From the NCBI GenBank assembly GCA_905372785.1, contig CAJPQG010000002.1, positions 1 through 64,000 on the forward strand: a DNA stretch of 64,000 nt, read 5' to 3'. The stretch comes from Candidatus Saccharimonadota bacterium. Its GTDB lineage: Bacteria > Patescibacteriota > Saccharimonadia > Saccharimonadales > Saccharimonadaceae. Positions 41,205 to 50,871 of this stretch are shown piece after piece; position 1 is the first letter of the stretch; every line of letters starts with the position of its first letter. A program made the translations under genes and the position numbers. Below the pieces are notes generated by a model. The model searched no databases and was not told the origin of the DNA. It saw only the letters and a list, made by a program, of their open reading frames with translations.

Positions 41205-43340
41205 CTAATCGAGCTTCTCCAGGCGTGCATATTCAACGTTTAATTTCTTCTCCTGACCGCTGTCAAATGCGACAGTAACTGCCATACCGTCAACGTCTTG
41301 CACTGTGCCGGTGCCGAAAGCTGGTGTCTTCACGCGATCGCCCGTTTGCAAGAACGCTGATGCATCATCCATAAATAATTCTTCATCAGGTACATACACT
41401 TCATCGGCCATGTCTTCCGTGGCTGGTGTTAGTTTCATATCATCAATAAACCGTGATGGCATATTATACGACCGCTGCCCAAATTGAAGCCGCGTATGCG
41501 CATAGCTAATACGCAGTTCCTCACGAGCACGCGTCATACCCACGTAGCATAGCCGACGCTCCTCTTCGATATCTTCCTGCTTGCCACTTTCGTGCACTCG
41601 TGCGTGTGGCAAAATACCCTCTTCAAGCCCAACCATGTGCACCACAGGAAACTCTAAGCCCTTTGCGGCGTGCAAGGTCATTAGCGTAACGCTACGCCCG
41701 TCTGCACTGCTATCATTACTCGACATAAGCGCCATTTCCTCAAGGAATGTTGTGGTATCAGCGTATAATTTTGCTTCGCCTAGCAGCGCCGAATAATGCT
41801 CTAGATTATCATCAGCCTGCGCAGTATCACTACTTAGTAGCTCATAGTACCCTGTCCGTTTTACGACCGTTTCAATAAAATGGCTTGGTGCTGGATTAGA
41901 TGCCAGTAGCGCTTGCAGCTCACGTAGCACGGTGCCCAAATCGTGCAAGCTACGTCGCGCCCGAGGAGTGATCGTCGTAATCTCAGGAGCAAGCAGCAGC
42001 CCACTAATTAAATCTTGGCCACTCGCGGCGTGCCACGACAAAAAATGCTCCAAACTTTTAGCACCAATACCGCGAGCCGGCACATTCACGATGCGCGTAA
42101 AGCTCACCACATCGCTCGGCTGGTATATTAGGCGCACATAGGCCATAATATCTTTAATAACAGCTCGGTCTAGGAATCTAATACTGCCAAAAATTTGATA
42201 TGGAATAAACCGCTGACGAAGTGACCGCTCTATTTGATAACTTTGAGCATTAGTGCGATAGAGCACTGCAAAATCCTGATACTCACGTGTGCCCTTCTCT
42301 ACCTGCGCACGAATATACTCGGCAGTAGCGTTCGCCTCTTCGGTTTCATCATATACCTGGTGAAGCACCACTGGAGCACCTTCGCCCAAGTCGGTCCAGA
42401 GCACCTTTTCACTGCGCTGAGTGTTTTGCTCGATAACCGATTGGGCAGCCCGCAAAATAGCGCCTGTACTGCGGTAATTCTGCTCTAGTTTTATTACCGT
42501 AGCACCCGGAAAATCCTGCTCAAATCGTAAAATATTTGTAAAATCAGCGCCACGCCACGAATAAATACTCTGCCAATCATCACCCACCACACAAATATTA
42601 CGCTGAGCACCGGCCAATAATTTCACTATCTCGTACTGTGCAGCGTTAGTGTCTTGATACTCATCGACCAAAATATGCGCAAAGTGCTGCTGCCACTGCT
42701 TTCGCACTGACGGATGCTCGCGCAGCAGCCGCACAACCTCTAGTAATAAATCATCAAAATCCAGCCCACCAGCTTGCCTGCGTAGCCGCTCATATTCATG
42801 ATAAAGTTGCGCAATTTTCTCTTGCTGCGGGCCGTACGCACTCGCCGCAAAATCGTCAGCCGAAGTCATAGCGTTTTTAGCCGCCGAGATAGCAGCACTC
42901 ACCCGCCGCGCTTTGATATCTTTGTCTGTCATGCCATGTGCCTTCATGGCCTGCTTCACCAGCCGCTGCCGATCGTCCTCATCGTAAATAATAAAGTTGC
43001 GCGGCACACCAATATGGGGTCCTTCTTGCCGCAATAATCGCACGCAAATGCTATGAAATGTCCCCATCCACGGCATAAACTCGCGACTTTGCTCCTGCCT
43101 AAGAAGCGTCGCCAACCGCTCACGCATTTCGCGAGCTGCTTTATTGGTAAACGTAACTGCTAATATCCTGCTCGGCCATATATCATGATTACAAATCAAC
43201 CAAGCAATGCGGTGCGTCAACGTCTTCGTCTTGCCACTTCCTGCTCCCGCTAGTATTAAGAGCGGCCCGCTCTGATGCTCTACCGCCTGCCGCTGCATGT
43301 CGTTGAGGCCGCCGAGTAATAATTCCTCCGTCTGTGTCAT
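41205..43340 (-). CDS. pcrA: UvrD/PcrA-type DNA helicase
   Basis: 711 aa SF1A 3'-5' helicase. Q-motif 'LNDMQRQAV', Walker A 'LAGAGSGKTKTL', motif II 'ILVDEYQDTN', motif III 'VVGDDWQSIYSWRGA', motif IV 'LEQNYRS', motif V 'TLHAAKGLEFPVVHMVG' and motif VI 'YVGMTRAREELRI' are all visible. The C-terminal Tudor-like domain (DRVKTPAFGTGTVQDVDG) identifies the PcrA/UvrD branch. I use the ATG at 43338-43340 (MTQTEELLLGGLN); TATACT is 9 nt before it. Confidence 0.95.
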   Translation of the reverse strand: MTQTEELLLGGLNDMQRQAVEHQSGPLLILAGAGSGKTKTLTHRIAWLICNHDIWPSRILAVTFTNKAAREMRERLATLLRQEQSREFMPWMGTFHSICVRLLRQEGPHIGVPRNFIIYDEDDRQRLVKQAMKAHGMTDKDIKARRVSAAISAAKNAMTSADDFAASAYGPQQEKIAQLYHEYERLRRQAGGLDFDDLLLEVVRLLREHPSVRKQWQQHFAHILVDEYQDTNAAQYEIVKLLAGAQRNICVVGDDWQSIYSWRGADFTNILRFEQDFPGATVIKLEQNYRSTGAILRAAQSVIEQNTQRSEKVLWTDLGEGAPVVLHQVYDETEEANATAEYIRAQVEKGTREYQDFAVLYRTNAQSYQIERSLRQRFIPYQIFGSIRFLDRAVIKDIMAYVRLIYQPSDVVSFTRIVNVPARGIGAKSLEHFLSWHAASGQDLISGLLLAPEITTITPRARRSLHDLGTVLRELQALLASNPAPSHFIETVVKRTGYYELLSSDTAQADDNLEHYSALLGEAKLYADTTTFLEEMALMSSNDSSADGRSVTLMTLHAAKGLEFPVVHMVGLEEGILPHARVHESGKQEDIEEERRLCYVGMTRAREELRISYAHTRLQFGQRSYNMPSRFIDDMKLTPATEDMADEVYVPDEELFMDDASAFLQTGDRVKTPAFGTGTVQDVDGMAVTVAFDSGQEKKLNVEYARLEKLD

Positions 43341-43349
43341 GTCTTTCTT

Positions 43350-43355
43350 AGTATA
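43350..43355 (-). promoter_or_regulatory. -10 box (TATACT) of pcrA
   Basis: TATACT 9 nt before the start codon; no ribosome-binding site. Confidence 0.5.
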
Positions 43356-43375
43356 TCGCATTTAACATAATCAAT

Positions 43376-43405
43376 AAAACTATGCCACGACTGCAGCATA
43401 GTTTT
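43376..43405 (-). terminator. Terminator of the glycolytic operon
   Basis: Perfect 10-bp stem AAAACTATGC/GCATAGTTTT with a 10-nt loop, 22 nt after the stop of the 43427 gene; the T-run is part of the stem's 3' arm. Confidence 0.85.
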
Positions 43406-43426
43406 ACCTAGAATATCTTTTTAGCG

Positions 43427-45517
43427 CTATACCTTACCGATCATCTGCACAATAATAATGCCACCGATAATAGCGATAATAACGAGCGCAATAATAGTCA
43501 CTGGCACCACTGGGTTAAAACGACGCGGCTTAGCCGGAGCACTCGAACCCGCTGACTGGTTGTAAAGTGGTGCTCCGTACGCATCGCCACCAGCTGCTGC
43601 TATTTCGTTGCTGAGCTGTTCAGCTAGCTTGCCATCATCGTGCGGCCTATCAAGGGGCATAATGACTCGCTCTTTATGGCGCCTACCGCGCTGGTACTTA
43701 CCGCTGTCGGGTAATGTAACCAGCTGCGCACCACCATTTGATAGTCGAGAGCCAAGCGGCCGCTTCTCTACCTTGTCTTTTGCATCTGGCAAAAATGGTG
43801 AACCATTGTCACTCGTAAGTTGCTTCATAGCCCGCTCGAGTATAGCTTCGCCTTTATCTTTCGGTGTATTGGATGCGGCCTGAGCTGCAATAGCCTCTTT
43901 ACGAGCCTGCTTTGCCGCTGAAGCTACTGCTGCAGCCTTTTGCTGCACTGCCTCAGTTGCCTTTTTTACTGGAGCTGGCACAAGCGCACTAGCCTTAGCA
44001 GTTGGCTGCACTGCTTCCTGATTACCATCCGTACTCTTTGCAGGATGTATTCGGTCTGTGCCATGTAGTGGCGTACCACTAAATGCAGCCGTAGCAGCAG
44101 CCATAATATCCTGTTCGTTACTCACCGAGCCACGGTTTTTCTTCTGCTTTGGACGACGAATATCTTGCACTACCCCAGAGGTATGCTGATTTGCCTGCAA
44201 GGCCTTCGCTTCAGGGCTAATTTGCTGCAATACCAGCTCATCAGCAGGAGCAGCACCAGATACGATATCCATATGACGACCCTGGCTTGGCCGCTTGACT
44301 GCTTTCATACTTTTGGCATGGGCCGCTTTCAACGACTGCACTGCCGCCGGAGCAGCTGCCTTGACTGAGCGCTTCAGCGCTGAAGACACCCGACCTGTCG
44401 CCTGCTTAGCCGCACTCACAGCTGGTTTTGACTGTTCAGGGGTAGGCTCTGGCTGCGGGCTAGCCTGCATTTCTGCCGAATCTAGCTCTTTATTAGCCCA
44501 GTCCGGCTGGATGGATTCACTCCATGACGGTTGTGCTTCTTGATGCGGAGTTACCACTGCAGTTTTTGCTTGCAAATCCGCAGAAATGGCAGGTTCATCA
44601 TTAGGAGCCTCCACGTTTGCCGGCTGCACACTAGCTTCTGCAAGCTCACTCTGATGAGAAAGCCGTTCAGACTCAAGTACCGCTGGCGCAACAGTAGCAC
44701 TCGCAAGTGGTACTCGACGAGCTGATAGTGGCGTAACAGTGGTTGACTTCGCAGGCTGACTGATCGCCGCAGGCGCAGGCTTGCGCTGCACTGTCTCTGG
44801 CGTTGGCGCTGGGGCTGTAGTACTTACTGGCTCTGGAGACGCCAGCTTAGGAGTACGTTCCACACTAGCTATAGTGCTAACTTTATCATCACTTGTAGCT
44901 ACTGGTTCTTGCGATGGGGCCGGCGCAGGAGCTACTTCTTGTGCGATCTCATGCTGCGCTCTAGTCACCTCGGTTGCTGTCGTCTTTTGGGCAGCGCCGT
45001 TAGGGGTAGACTCTGCAGCTGCCGGAGGATCAAAAGTGATAGCGCCCGACACAGTTTCCGAGCTCTTTGCTGGCCAAGCAAAACTATTTGCATCTACACC
45101 TACTTTGGTAGTATTCGATGGTGCCGTCGCTTGATTGCCTGCAGCAGTTACGACTTTAGTATCATCCACATGCGACGTTTGTTCGCTAGCAGCAGGTGTA
45201 TCATGATCTGAGGAACGACCTTGAGCCTCAGGCTCTTCCGTTGGTGGCATAAAAACCACTGGAGCAGTCAGCGCAGCTGCCGTATCGTGTTGCTGCTGGG
45301 TAGACTCTATAGCCGCTGGAGTAGGCGATGTGTTCAAACTATGAGTAGCAGCAGGCCGCTCGACAGGTGAGGCGGGTGTCGTGTCACGCCGAGCACCACG
45401 CGCCGGCGCAGGCGCCAGCGACCGCGCAGACGACTTAGGCCGCGCAGGGCTACGCTTCTTTGAATTCATTAGTGATTGAACAGCACGATCAAGCTCATCG
45501 AAATCAATATCAGTCAT
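43427..45517 (-). CDS. Large low-complexity protein with C-terminal membrane anchor
   Basis: 696 aa. A conserved-looking start (MTDIDFDELDRAVQSLMN) is followed by about 600 residues rich in Ala, Pro, Thr, Ser, Gln and Lys that should be disordered. The C-terminus has one hydrophobic helix (VVPVTIIALVIIAIIGGIIIVQMIG), typical of a tail-anchored or type II protein. The start has an AAGGAGG site and lies inside the last codons of tpiA (8-nt overlap), so it is translationally coupled to the glycolytic operon. Function unknown; it might be a membrane-tethered scaffold. Confidence 0.65.
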   Translation of the reverse strand: MTDIDFDELDRAVQSLMNSKKRSPARPKSSARSLAPAPARGARRDTTPASPVERPAATHSLNTSPTPAAIESTQQQHDTAAALTAPVVFMPPTEEPEAQGRSSDHDTPAASEQTSHVDDTKVVTAAGNQATAPSNTTKVGVDANSFAWPAKSSETVSGAITFDPPAAAESTPNGAAQKTTATEVTRAQHEIAQEVAPAPAPSQEPVATSDDKVSTIASVERTPKLASPEPVSTTAPAPTPETVQRKPAPAAISQPAKSTTVTPLSARRVPLASATVAPAVLESERLSHQSELAEASVQPANVEAPNDEPAISADLQAKTAVVTPHQEAQPSWSESIQPDWANKELDSAEMQASPQPEPTPEQSKPAVSAAKQATGRVSSALKRSVKAAAPAAVQSLKAAHAKSMKAVKRPSQGRHMDIVSGAAPADELVLQQISPEAKALQANQHTSGVVQDIRRPKQKKNRGSVSNEQDIMAAATAAFSGTPLHGTDRIHPAKSTDGNQEAVQPTAKASALVPAPVKKATEAVQQKAAAVASAAKQARKEAIAAQAASNTPKDKGEAILERAMKQLTSDNGSPFLPDAKDKVEKRPLGSRLSNGGAQLVTLPDSGKYQRGRRHKERVIMPLDRPHDDGKLAEQLSNEIAAAGGDAYGAPLYNQSAGSSAPAKPRRFNPVVPVTIIALVIIAIIGGIIIVQMIGKV

Positions 45518-46310
45518 CTTTACCTCCTTCTTGGCTGGCTTCATTAGCCGTCTCCACAATCCGAATAAATTCTGCTGGCTTTCTGCTGGCTGCCCCTATT
45601 AAAAGCCCATCAACCCCCGGCACACTAAGCAGTGGCCGAACGACTTCGGTAGTAACGCTACCACCATACAGGACCCGTAATGCAGCTGCAGCCTGGCGCC
45701 CGAATAAATCAGCCACCTGATCACGAATACCAGCAATCACCCGAGCAATGTCGCTCGGCATCGCAACTCGCCCGCTACCCACTGCCCAAATCGGCTCATA
45801 TGCAATTATGACGCTGCTCGCCTCATCAGCCGTTACATGAGCAAGGCCAGCCTTCACCTGCTGCTGGATAATCTGGAGTGCATCATCTTTGTGGTGCTGT
45901 TCGGCAGTTTCACCAACGCACAAAATCGGTGTGATGTGATTTCGCAGCGCAGCCTGTACTTTAAGCGCCGAGGTGGTCATTGTTTCACCAAATTGAGCAC
46001 GCTCCGAGTGACCAACAATACCATAGGCGGCAATGCCACGCAGCTGCCAAGCTGACACTTCCCCGGTAACCGACCCATGATCACGCCAATGAAAATTCTG
46101 AGCAGCTAGCTTAATTTTGCTGTGCTCAGCTTGCATATGTAATGATTGTAGCGCAATCATTGGAGGTGCCACCGCTACATCTACCCGCTCCATCTTCGAA
46201 GCCGGTAATGCATGCATCAGCTGATGCAATAGAACGCTGGCTTCATGCACCGTCAGGTTCATCTTCCAATTGCCAACAATAAGTTTTGATTGTATCTTGT
46301 TTGTCTTCAT
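45510..46310 (-). CDS. tpiA: Triose-phosphate isomerase
   Basis: 266 aa TIM barrel interconverting dihydroxyacetone phosphate and glyceraldehyde 3-phosphate. 'IVGNWKMN' has the catalytic Lys, 'GIVGHSERAQFGET' the catalytic His, 'IIAYEPIWAVGSGRVA' the catalytic Glu and loop 6, and 'LYGGSVTTEVV' the phosphate loop. Third gene of the pyk-pgk-tpiA operon. Confidence 0.97.
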   Translation of the reverse strand: MKTNKIQSKLIVGNWKMNLTVHEASVLLHQLMHALPASKMERVDVAVAPPMIALQSLHMQAEHSKIKLAAQNFHWRDHGSVTGEVSAWQLRGIAAYGIVGHSERAQFGETMTTSALKVQAALRNHITPILCVGETAEQHHKDDALQIIQQQVKAGLAHVTADEASSVIIAYEPIWAVGSGRVAMPSDIARVIAGIRDQVADLFGRQAAAALRVLYGGSVTTEVVRPLLSVPGVDGLLIGAASRKPAEFIRIVETANEASQEGGKDD

Positions 46311-46331
46311 AATGCTTTTGCTTTCAGTGTA

Positions 46332-47567
46332 TCACACCCTACTGTGGTCGTCTAGCAGTATCCTAATGCCCGGCAGCGACTCACCCGAGATGAACGCAAG
46401 GCTCGCACCGCCCCCTGTCGAAACGTGAGTAAAACTGCCCTCACCAAGCCCAATGTGGTGCACAAAATTCGCCGTATCCCCACCGCCAATAATTGAGACA
46501 ATGCCTGGTGTATTCGCCATCGCCATCGCTACTCGCACCGACCCACGAGCAAAGGTTTCATTTTCAGCGTACCCCAAGGTACCATTCCATACCACAGTTT
46601 TTGCACTTGTAATATAGCCAGCGAACCGATTGGCTGACGCTGCTCCAATGTCTAAAATGATATCACTCGGCTGCACCTGATTGATGTCAATATCGTGTCG
46701 CTCGTGACTATCTTTGCTTCGTCCAACACCAACGTCGCGCGGCAATACCAAAAAATCATCAAGGCTGCGGCCTAGTTGCCGGGCTCGTTGCTGAGCCTGA
46801 GCAATAATTGTGTCCACTAGCCCCGCTGCCTGCGCATCAACCTGGCTTTTCCCAACTTTCGCACCAAGCCGCTGCAATATAGCAGTCGCTATGATACCAC
46901 CAATCAATACATGATCAGCTTGCTGGATACTTCGCGCTAGCAATGGCATTTTATCTGCTGCTTTTGCACCTCCAAGCACTACAGTAAGCGGCCGCGCCGG
47001 GTGGTCGATGGCCGGCGCAAGAGCGGTGATTTCTTTTTCAACGAGTAGCCCTGCAACAGCAGGGATAATATGACCCAATGCTTCAGTACTAGCCTGAGCA
47101 CGGTGTACAATACCAAACCCATCCTGCACTAAATACTCAGCCCCAGTAGACTGCTGCAATGCCCGCGCAAAAGCCATGTCGTTTGTTTCTTCGCCGGGGT
47201 AAAATCGTAGATTTTCTAATAATATCAGGCTCGTTGGTGCTGATTTTTGAATTGTATCACGCACCTGTGAACCAATCGCCTCTGGCAAAAAAGTGATGCG
47301 CTGGCCCATAAGCCGAGCGAGCCGGTTAGCGACCGGAGCTAAACTAAGCGCCGGAACTCGCTTACCACCAGGCCGACCCAAGTGGCTCACAATAACCACT
47401 CGGCAACCCCGGTCTAATAGCGCACGCAGCGTTGGCAGACTCGCACGGATTCTTGTATCGTCACGAATACTACCGTCACTTGCGAGCGGTACATTGTAGT
47501 CGGCGCGCACTATAACGGTCCGTCCGTCAAGCGGCGCGCCAATAATCGTCTGCTTTTTTGCCTGCAT
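46332..47567 (-). CDS. pgk: Phosphoglycerate kinase
   Basis: 411 aa. 'VIVRADYNVPL' at the start, 'IVSHLGRPGGKR', 'LLENLRFYPGEE', 'TVVLGGAKAADKMPLL' and the C-terminal 'IIGGGDTANFVHHIG...STGGGASLAFISG' are the classic landmarks for both domains. The ATG at 47565-47567 is preferred over one six codons upstream because a GGGGTGGG ribosome-binding site precedes it. It follows pyk by 30 nt. Confidence 0.96.
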   Translation of the reverse strand: MQAKKQTIIGAPLDGRTVIVRADYNVPLASDGSIRDDTRIRASLPTLRALLDRGCRVVIVSHLGRPGGKRVPALSLAPVANRLARLMGQRITFLPEAIGSQVRDTIQKSAPTSLILLENLRFYPGEETNDMAFARALQQSTGAEYLVQDGFGIVHRAQASTEALGHIIPAVAGLLVEKEITALAPAIDHPARPLTVVLGGAKAADKMPLLARSIQQADHVLIGGIIATAILQRLGAKVGKSQVDAQAAGLVDTIIAQAQQRARQLGRSLDDFLVLPRDVGVGRSKDSHERHDIDINQVQPSDIILDIGAASANRFAGYITSAKTVVWNGTLGYAENETFARGSVRVAMAMANTPGIVSIIGGGDTANFVHHIGLGEGSFTHVSTGGGASLAFISGESLPGIRILLDDHSRV

Positions 47568-47597
47568 AATTCCCACCCCATGCATTAGTTATATTTA

Positions 47598-49031
47598 CTA
47601 CTCGTAGCGTCGAATACGTATTGTGTCGCTACCGCCACTGACACCTGGCTCATCACCACTAACCACAGCAACGCGCACGGCATCGCTAGTGTTAAAGTAG
47701 CCATTGTCTCGCAATTCTTGTGCAACCTTCTCACCTGCACCTTCACCATCAGGGCGAATATAGGTTCGTGTTGCGTAGCTTAGTGCCAGCTGCTGCGCCG
47801 AGCGCGCTTCGCTGGTTACCGCCACAATTGGCAGATGCGGACGCATACCAGCCACCGCTGCAGCCATAGCACCAGACTTTGTTTCTGCCACAATAGCATC
47901 AACCTTCAGCTCTTCTGCTAGTGATGTTACTGCGTTTGCAAGCGCACCACGCTGTCGGTCGCTAGTACGTACTACATCATCAAGTGGATCAACTGGGACA
48001 TGCTCCTGCGTGTACAAAATAACTTTCTTCATGGCACGCACCGCATCAAGTGGATACTTGCCGTTAGCCGTCTCATCTGAAAGCATTACCGTGTCTGCAC
48101 CCATAATAACAGCACTTGCTACGTCGCTTACCTCAGCACGAGTTGGCTCTGGGTTGTCCACCATGCTAGCCATCATCTGCGTTGCCACAATCGAAAGCTT
48201 ATTGTAGCGGCGACACAGTGCAATCGTTCGACGCTGCACATACGGCACCACTTCAGGACCAGCTTCAACCGCCAAATCACCACGGGCTACCATCACACCA
48301 TCACTGGCAAGTACGATTTCTTCCAAGTTCTTCTCTTCAATTGCCGATTTTGTCTCAATTTTTGCAATAATTTGAGCGTTTGACCCGTGCGATAGTAGCA
48401 ACTGACGCAAATTATTGATATCATCAGCAGTCTGCACAAACGATAGCGCCACAAAGTCAATATCTTGTGTTGCGCCATACTCAAGATCTGCCAGGTCTTT
48501 ACTGGTAAGAATATCACCACCAAAATCAGTATCTGGCAAGTTAATGCCCTTTTTGCTCATCAAAAAGCCATCATTCTTTACTGCCAGCTTAATAGCAGTG
48601 CTCGATACCTTTTCTACCATCTCTGTGCGAATCTTGCCGTCAAAAATATACACCGGCTCACCCACGCGTACCTTCTCTGCCAAATTATACTGCACCGGAA
48701 TTGTCATCAGACCACCATCATGCTCAGCAGCATAATCTAAAATAATTTCATCACCAGCGCTCACATTAAGCACCATGTCGTCTTTTAGCTTGCCAAGACG
48801 GATTTTTGGCCCTTGCAAATCCTGCAAAATAGCCACAGGTTTGCCTGTTTCGTTAGCCGTAGCATCACGAATCCAGCGAATTTGCTCTGCTCGCTCAGCA
48901 TAGTCACCATGGCTAAAGTTTAAGCGAAACCCATTCACCCCGGCCATACTCATCTCTCGCAGCTTCTCATAGCTATTCACTGCCGGCCCAACAGTGGCTA
49001 AGATCTTCGTTCGTTTAAAAAATACACTCAT
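47598..49031 (-). CDS. pyk: Pyruvate kinase
   Basis: 477 aa. 'TKILATVGPAVNSYEKL', 'GFRLNFSHGDYAE', the catalytic-loop 'ILQDLQGPKIRLG', 'IAKIETKSAIEEKNLEEI', and the signature 'GVMVARGDLAVEAGPEVVP' are all present, with 'MMASMVDNPEPTRAEVSDVASAV' next. A C-terminal regulatory domain is present. It heads the operon pyk-pgk-tpiA, with its own TACACT -10 box 6 nt before the ATG. Confidence 0.97.
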   Translation of the reverse strand: MSVFFKRTKILATVGPAVNSYEKLREMSMAGVNGFRLNFSHGDYAERAEQIRWIRDATANETGKPVAILQDLQGPKIRLGKLKDDMVLNVSAGDEIILDYAAEHDGGLMTIPVQYNLAEKVRVGEPVYIFDGKIRTEMVEKVSSTAIKLAVKNDGFLMSKKGINLPDTDFGGDILTSKDLADLEYGATQDIDFVALSFVQTADDINNLRQLLLSHGSNAQIIAKIETKSAIEEKNLEEIVLASDGVMVARGDLAVEAGPEVVPYVQRRTIALCRRYNKLSIVATQMMASMVDNPEPTRAEVSDVASAVIMGADTVMLSDETANGKYPLDAVRAMKKVILYTQEHVPVDPLDDVVRTSDRQRGALANAVTSLAEELKVDAIVAETKSGAMAAAVAGMRPHLPIVAVTSEARSAQQLALSYATRTYIRPDGEGAGEKVAQELRDNGYFNTSDAVRVAVVSGDEPGVSGGSDTIRIRRYE

Positions 49032-49037
49032 GCTATT

Positions 49038-49043
49038 AGTGTA
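49038..49043 (-). promoter_or_regulatory. -10 box (TACACT) of the glycolytic operon
   Basis: TACACT 6 nt before the pyk ATG; no ribosome-binding site, leaderless candidate. Confidence 0.45.
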
Positions 49044-49120
49044 GCATTTTTTATATCACTTGTCAGGGTATCTATACGCCCAGAATATAGCGTACAATCA
49101 CAAGGTTTTTATAAAAAATA

Positions 49121-49163
49121 AGGCGGAGCATCGCAGCAATATACTTGCTGCGAGCTCACGCCT
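49121..49163 (-). terminator. Strong terminator of the 49216 gene
   Basis: AGGCG/CGCCT outer stem and CGCAGCAA/TTGCTGCG inner stem, followed on the minus strand by TTATTTTTTATAAAA. Confidence 0.88.
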
Positions 49164-49215
49164 TGACACGATACAGAGTTTATAGCATCTCTTACATGGG
49201 TTGCCCCTATAGCCT

Positions 49216-49677
49216 TTAGCTAGTTAAGAAAATACGAGCTAAAGGACCAAACACCTGGCGGTCTGCGTCGATCTGATCAAGCGCCAACTTACACAAATCT
49301 GCCAGTACGCCATCAGCACCCGTACTATCATTGGATTGCTGGAGCTTCTCTTGCTGAAGAGTAATACACGCCTCGCAGGAGTCGAGCCATTCACCCCATT
49401 TGCGGAGCTTTTTCTTATCATGGTCGTACTCACCCAGATCACGAACAATAGCGTATGACGCATCATGAGATTTCAAGGAATCGTCATGAGAGCAATACCC
49501 ATCATTATGTAAATCTAGAAGTAGCCCAGCCTTCCAGGAAAAATCTATGTACCACGAACGGATACCGCAAATGTCTTCGGGACACCCCATTTGCAATGAA
49601 AGGTTGCCCAAAATCTCTTCCTGGCGGAGGAAAACATCCTCAGCGCTTTCTACCGTCTGCTGTTCCAAGAGATTCAT
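49216..49677 (-). CDS. Uncharacterised 153-aa protein
   Basis: Soluble, acidic, helical, with five Cys residues (CPEDICG, YCSHDDS, SCEACITLQQEKLQQ). No membrane segment. I do not recognise the family. It forms its own transcription unit: a TTGACT-17-TAAACT promoter upstream (49775-49803), a leader of about 90 nt with an AGGAAG site, and a strong terminator downstream. The isolation and strong signals indicate a real and perhaps independently regulated gene. Confidence 0.65.
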   Translation of the reverse strand: MNLLEQQTVESAEDVFLRQEEILGNLSLQMGCPEDICGIRSWYIDFSWKAGLLLDLHNDGYCSHDDSLKSHDASYAIVRDLGEYDHDKKKLRKWGEWLDSCEACITLQQEKLQQSNDSTGADGVLADLCKLALDQIDADRQVFGPLARIFLTS

Positions 49678-49774
49678 ACTAAATCACTTCCTATCATGGT
49701 TGTAAATGTTCTTGCTGCAGCCAAAAGACAGTTGCAGCGCTGGATAGCTGTATAGCCATCAACAGGTACCGGTA

Positions 49775-49803
49775 AGTTTACCCTATTTGCTGACAGTAGT
49801 CAA
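49775..49803 (-). promoter_or_regulatory. Promoter of the 49216 gene
   Basis: TTGACT, 17-nt spacer, TAAACT. Unlike most units here, it produces a leader of roughly 90 nt. Confidence 0.65.
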
Positions 49804-49836
49804 GGTAGCGATCGGAACAGCCGCCGTAACACAAAA

Positions 49837-50871
49837 CTACGTATCAGTCTTTCTCTTCCTGGCGACCCTTCGCTTCTTCCTCGCCTTACTTGGCTTCTCG
49901 GATGACTTATCTTTGTTAGCTTTTTCTTTCGCAACTTCCTTGCATGTCCACCATATCAATCCAACAATCACCACCGGTGCAGCAAAAAATAGTATTACTC
50001 CAGACCAAAATACACCCTGTTGCCTCTTGGCTTCATGGTACTGCTCCTGTGCCTGTGTACGCGGCGCAGAAACGTTAAGCCACACAAATTCCTGCTTCAG
50101 ATTAGCCTGCTCTATATGAATCGTCTTGCCATTATCACGTACTTCCACAGCGTCGCATGGTCCAAGTCCTTCCTCGCCCTTGCCGGTAACCCGGTCACAT
50201 GTCAGCACATCACCATCCCGCAACTTTTCTCTTTGTAGCATGGCTTCGGGGAATATAATGTCAGCAACGAGTCGGCGTGTGTCCACATCTGGCTTCGGAA
50301 GCGGTAGTGTATAAAAAAAACTAGCGCCTGCACTATCACCGATGCCCAATAAATCTTCACCTACATCATAGCTAATATGGTATGTCTTCTTGCCTTGCAG
50401 TGGTGTCTTATCCTTCATATCACCAATACGTATTGCAGAGTGCTGCTCTGTACTGCCACTTCGGGAACTACCTGTGTTATATTCATGTATTTTTGCCGGT
50501 ACATCATTACCCTGCTCATTATGCACTGAGATACTACCTTTCACCGGTAATGGTGGCCGAATACCCCGGTACTCACGCTCAATAATATTACCCTTATTAC
50601 CTTGAGTAAATTCTACTTCTAGCGTCTCTTCTACGTGGGCTTTCATTTTGAGCCCATCATCAGAGAGCGCTAACCGCACCGTAATAGCATCACGCACCGC
50701 AGTATAACTGGCACGCTCAACCTGATTTGCCCTACTAAGTGTTATCACGCCCCATACAGCAACGCCAATAAGGACAATAATAGCGCAGCCGATAGTAGTC
50801 GTATCTTTTGCCGATAACCTTCGCTTGCCATGTTTTACGCGGCGCTTTGAGGGGTTAGATTTACCAGCCAC
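49837..50871 (-). CDS. DUF2207-related membrane protein (short paralogue)
   Basis: About 344 aa. A basic start and one membrane helix (TTIGCAIIVLIGVAVWGVITL) are followed by a DUF2207-like extracellular beta domain ('LKMKAHVEETLEVEFTQGNKGNIIEREYRGIRPPLP', 'KKTYHISYDVGEDLL'). A second membrane helix (FWSGVILFFAAPVVIVGLIWW) precedes a very basic tail. It matches the N-terminal half of the next gene upstream, so it is likely a tandem duplicate without the long cytoplasmic part. I start it at a GTG (50869-50871) overlapping the end of that gene, with GGAGG 8 nt upstream; another in-frame GTG two codons earlier is possible. Confidence 0.7.
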   Translation of the reverse strand: MAGKSNPSKRRVKHGKRRLSAKDTTTIGCAIIVLIGVAVWGVITLSRANQVERASYTAVRDAITVRLALSDDGLKMKAHVEETLEVEFTQGNKGNIIEREYRGIRPPLPVKGSISVHNEQGNDVPAKIHEYNTGSSRSGSTEQHSAIRIGDMKDKTPLQGKKTYHISYDVGEDLLGIGDSAGASFFYTLPLPKPDVDTRRLVADIIFPEAMLQREKLRDGDVLTCDRVTGKGEEGLGPCDAVEVRDNGKTIHIEQANLKQEFVWLNVSAPRTQAQEQYHEAKRQQGVFWSGVILFFAAPVVIVGLIWWTCKEVAKEKANKDKSSEKPSKARKKRRVARKRKTDT

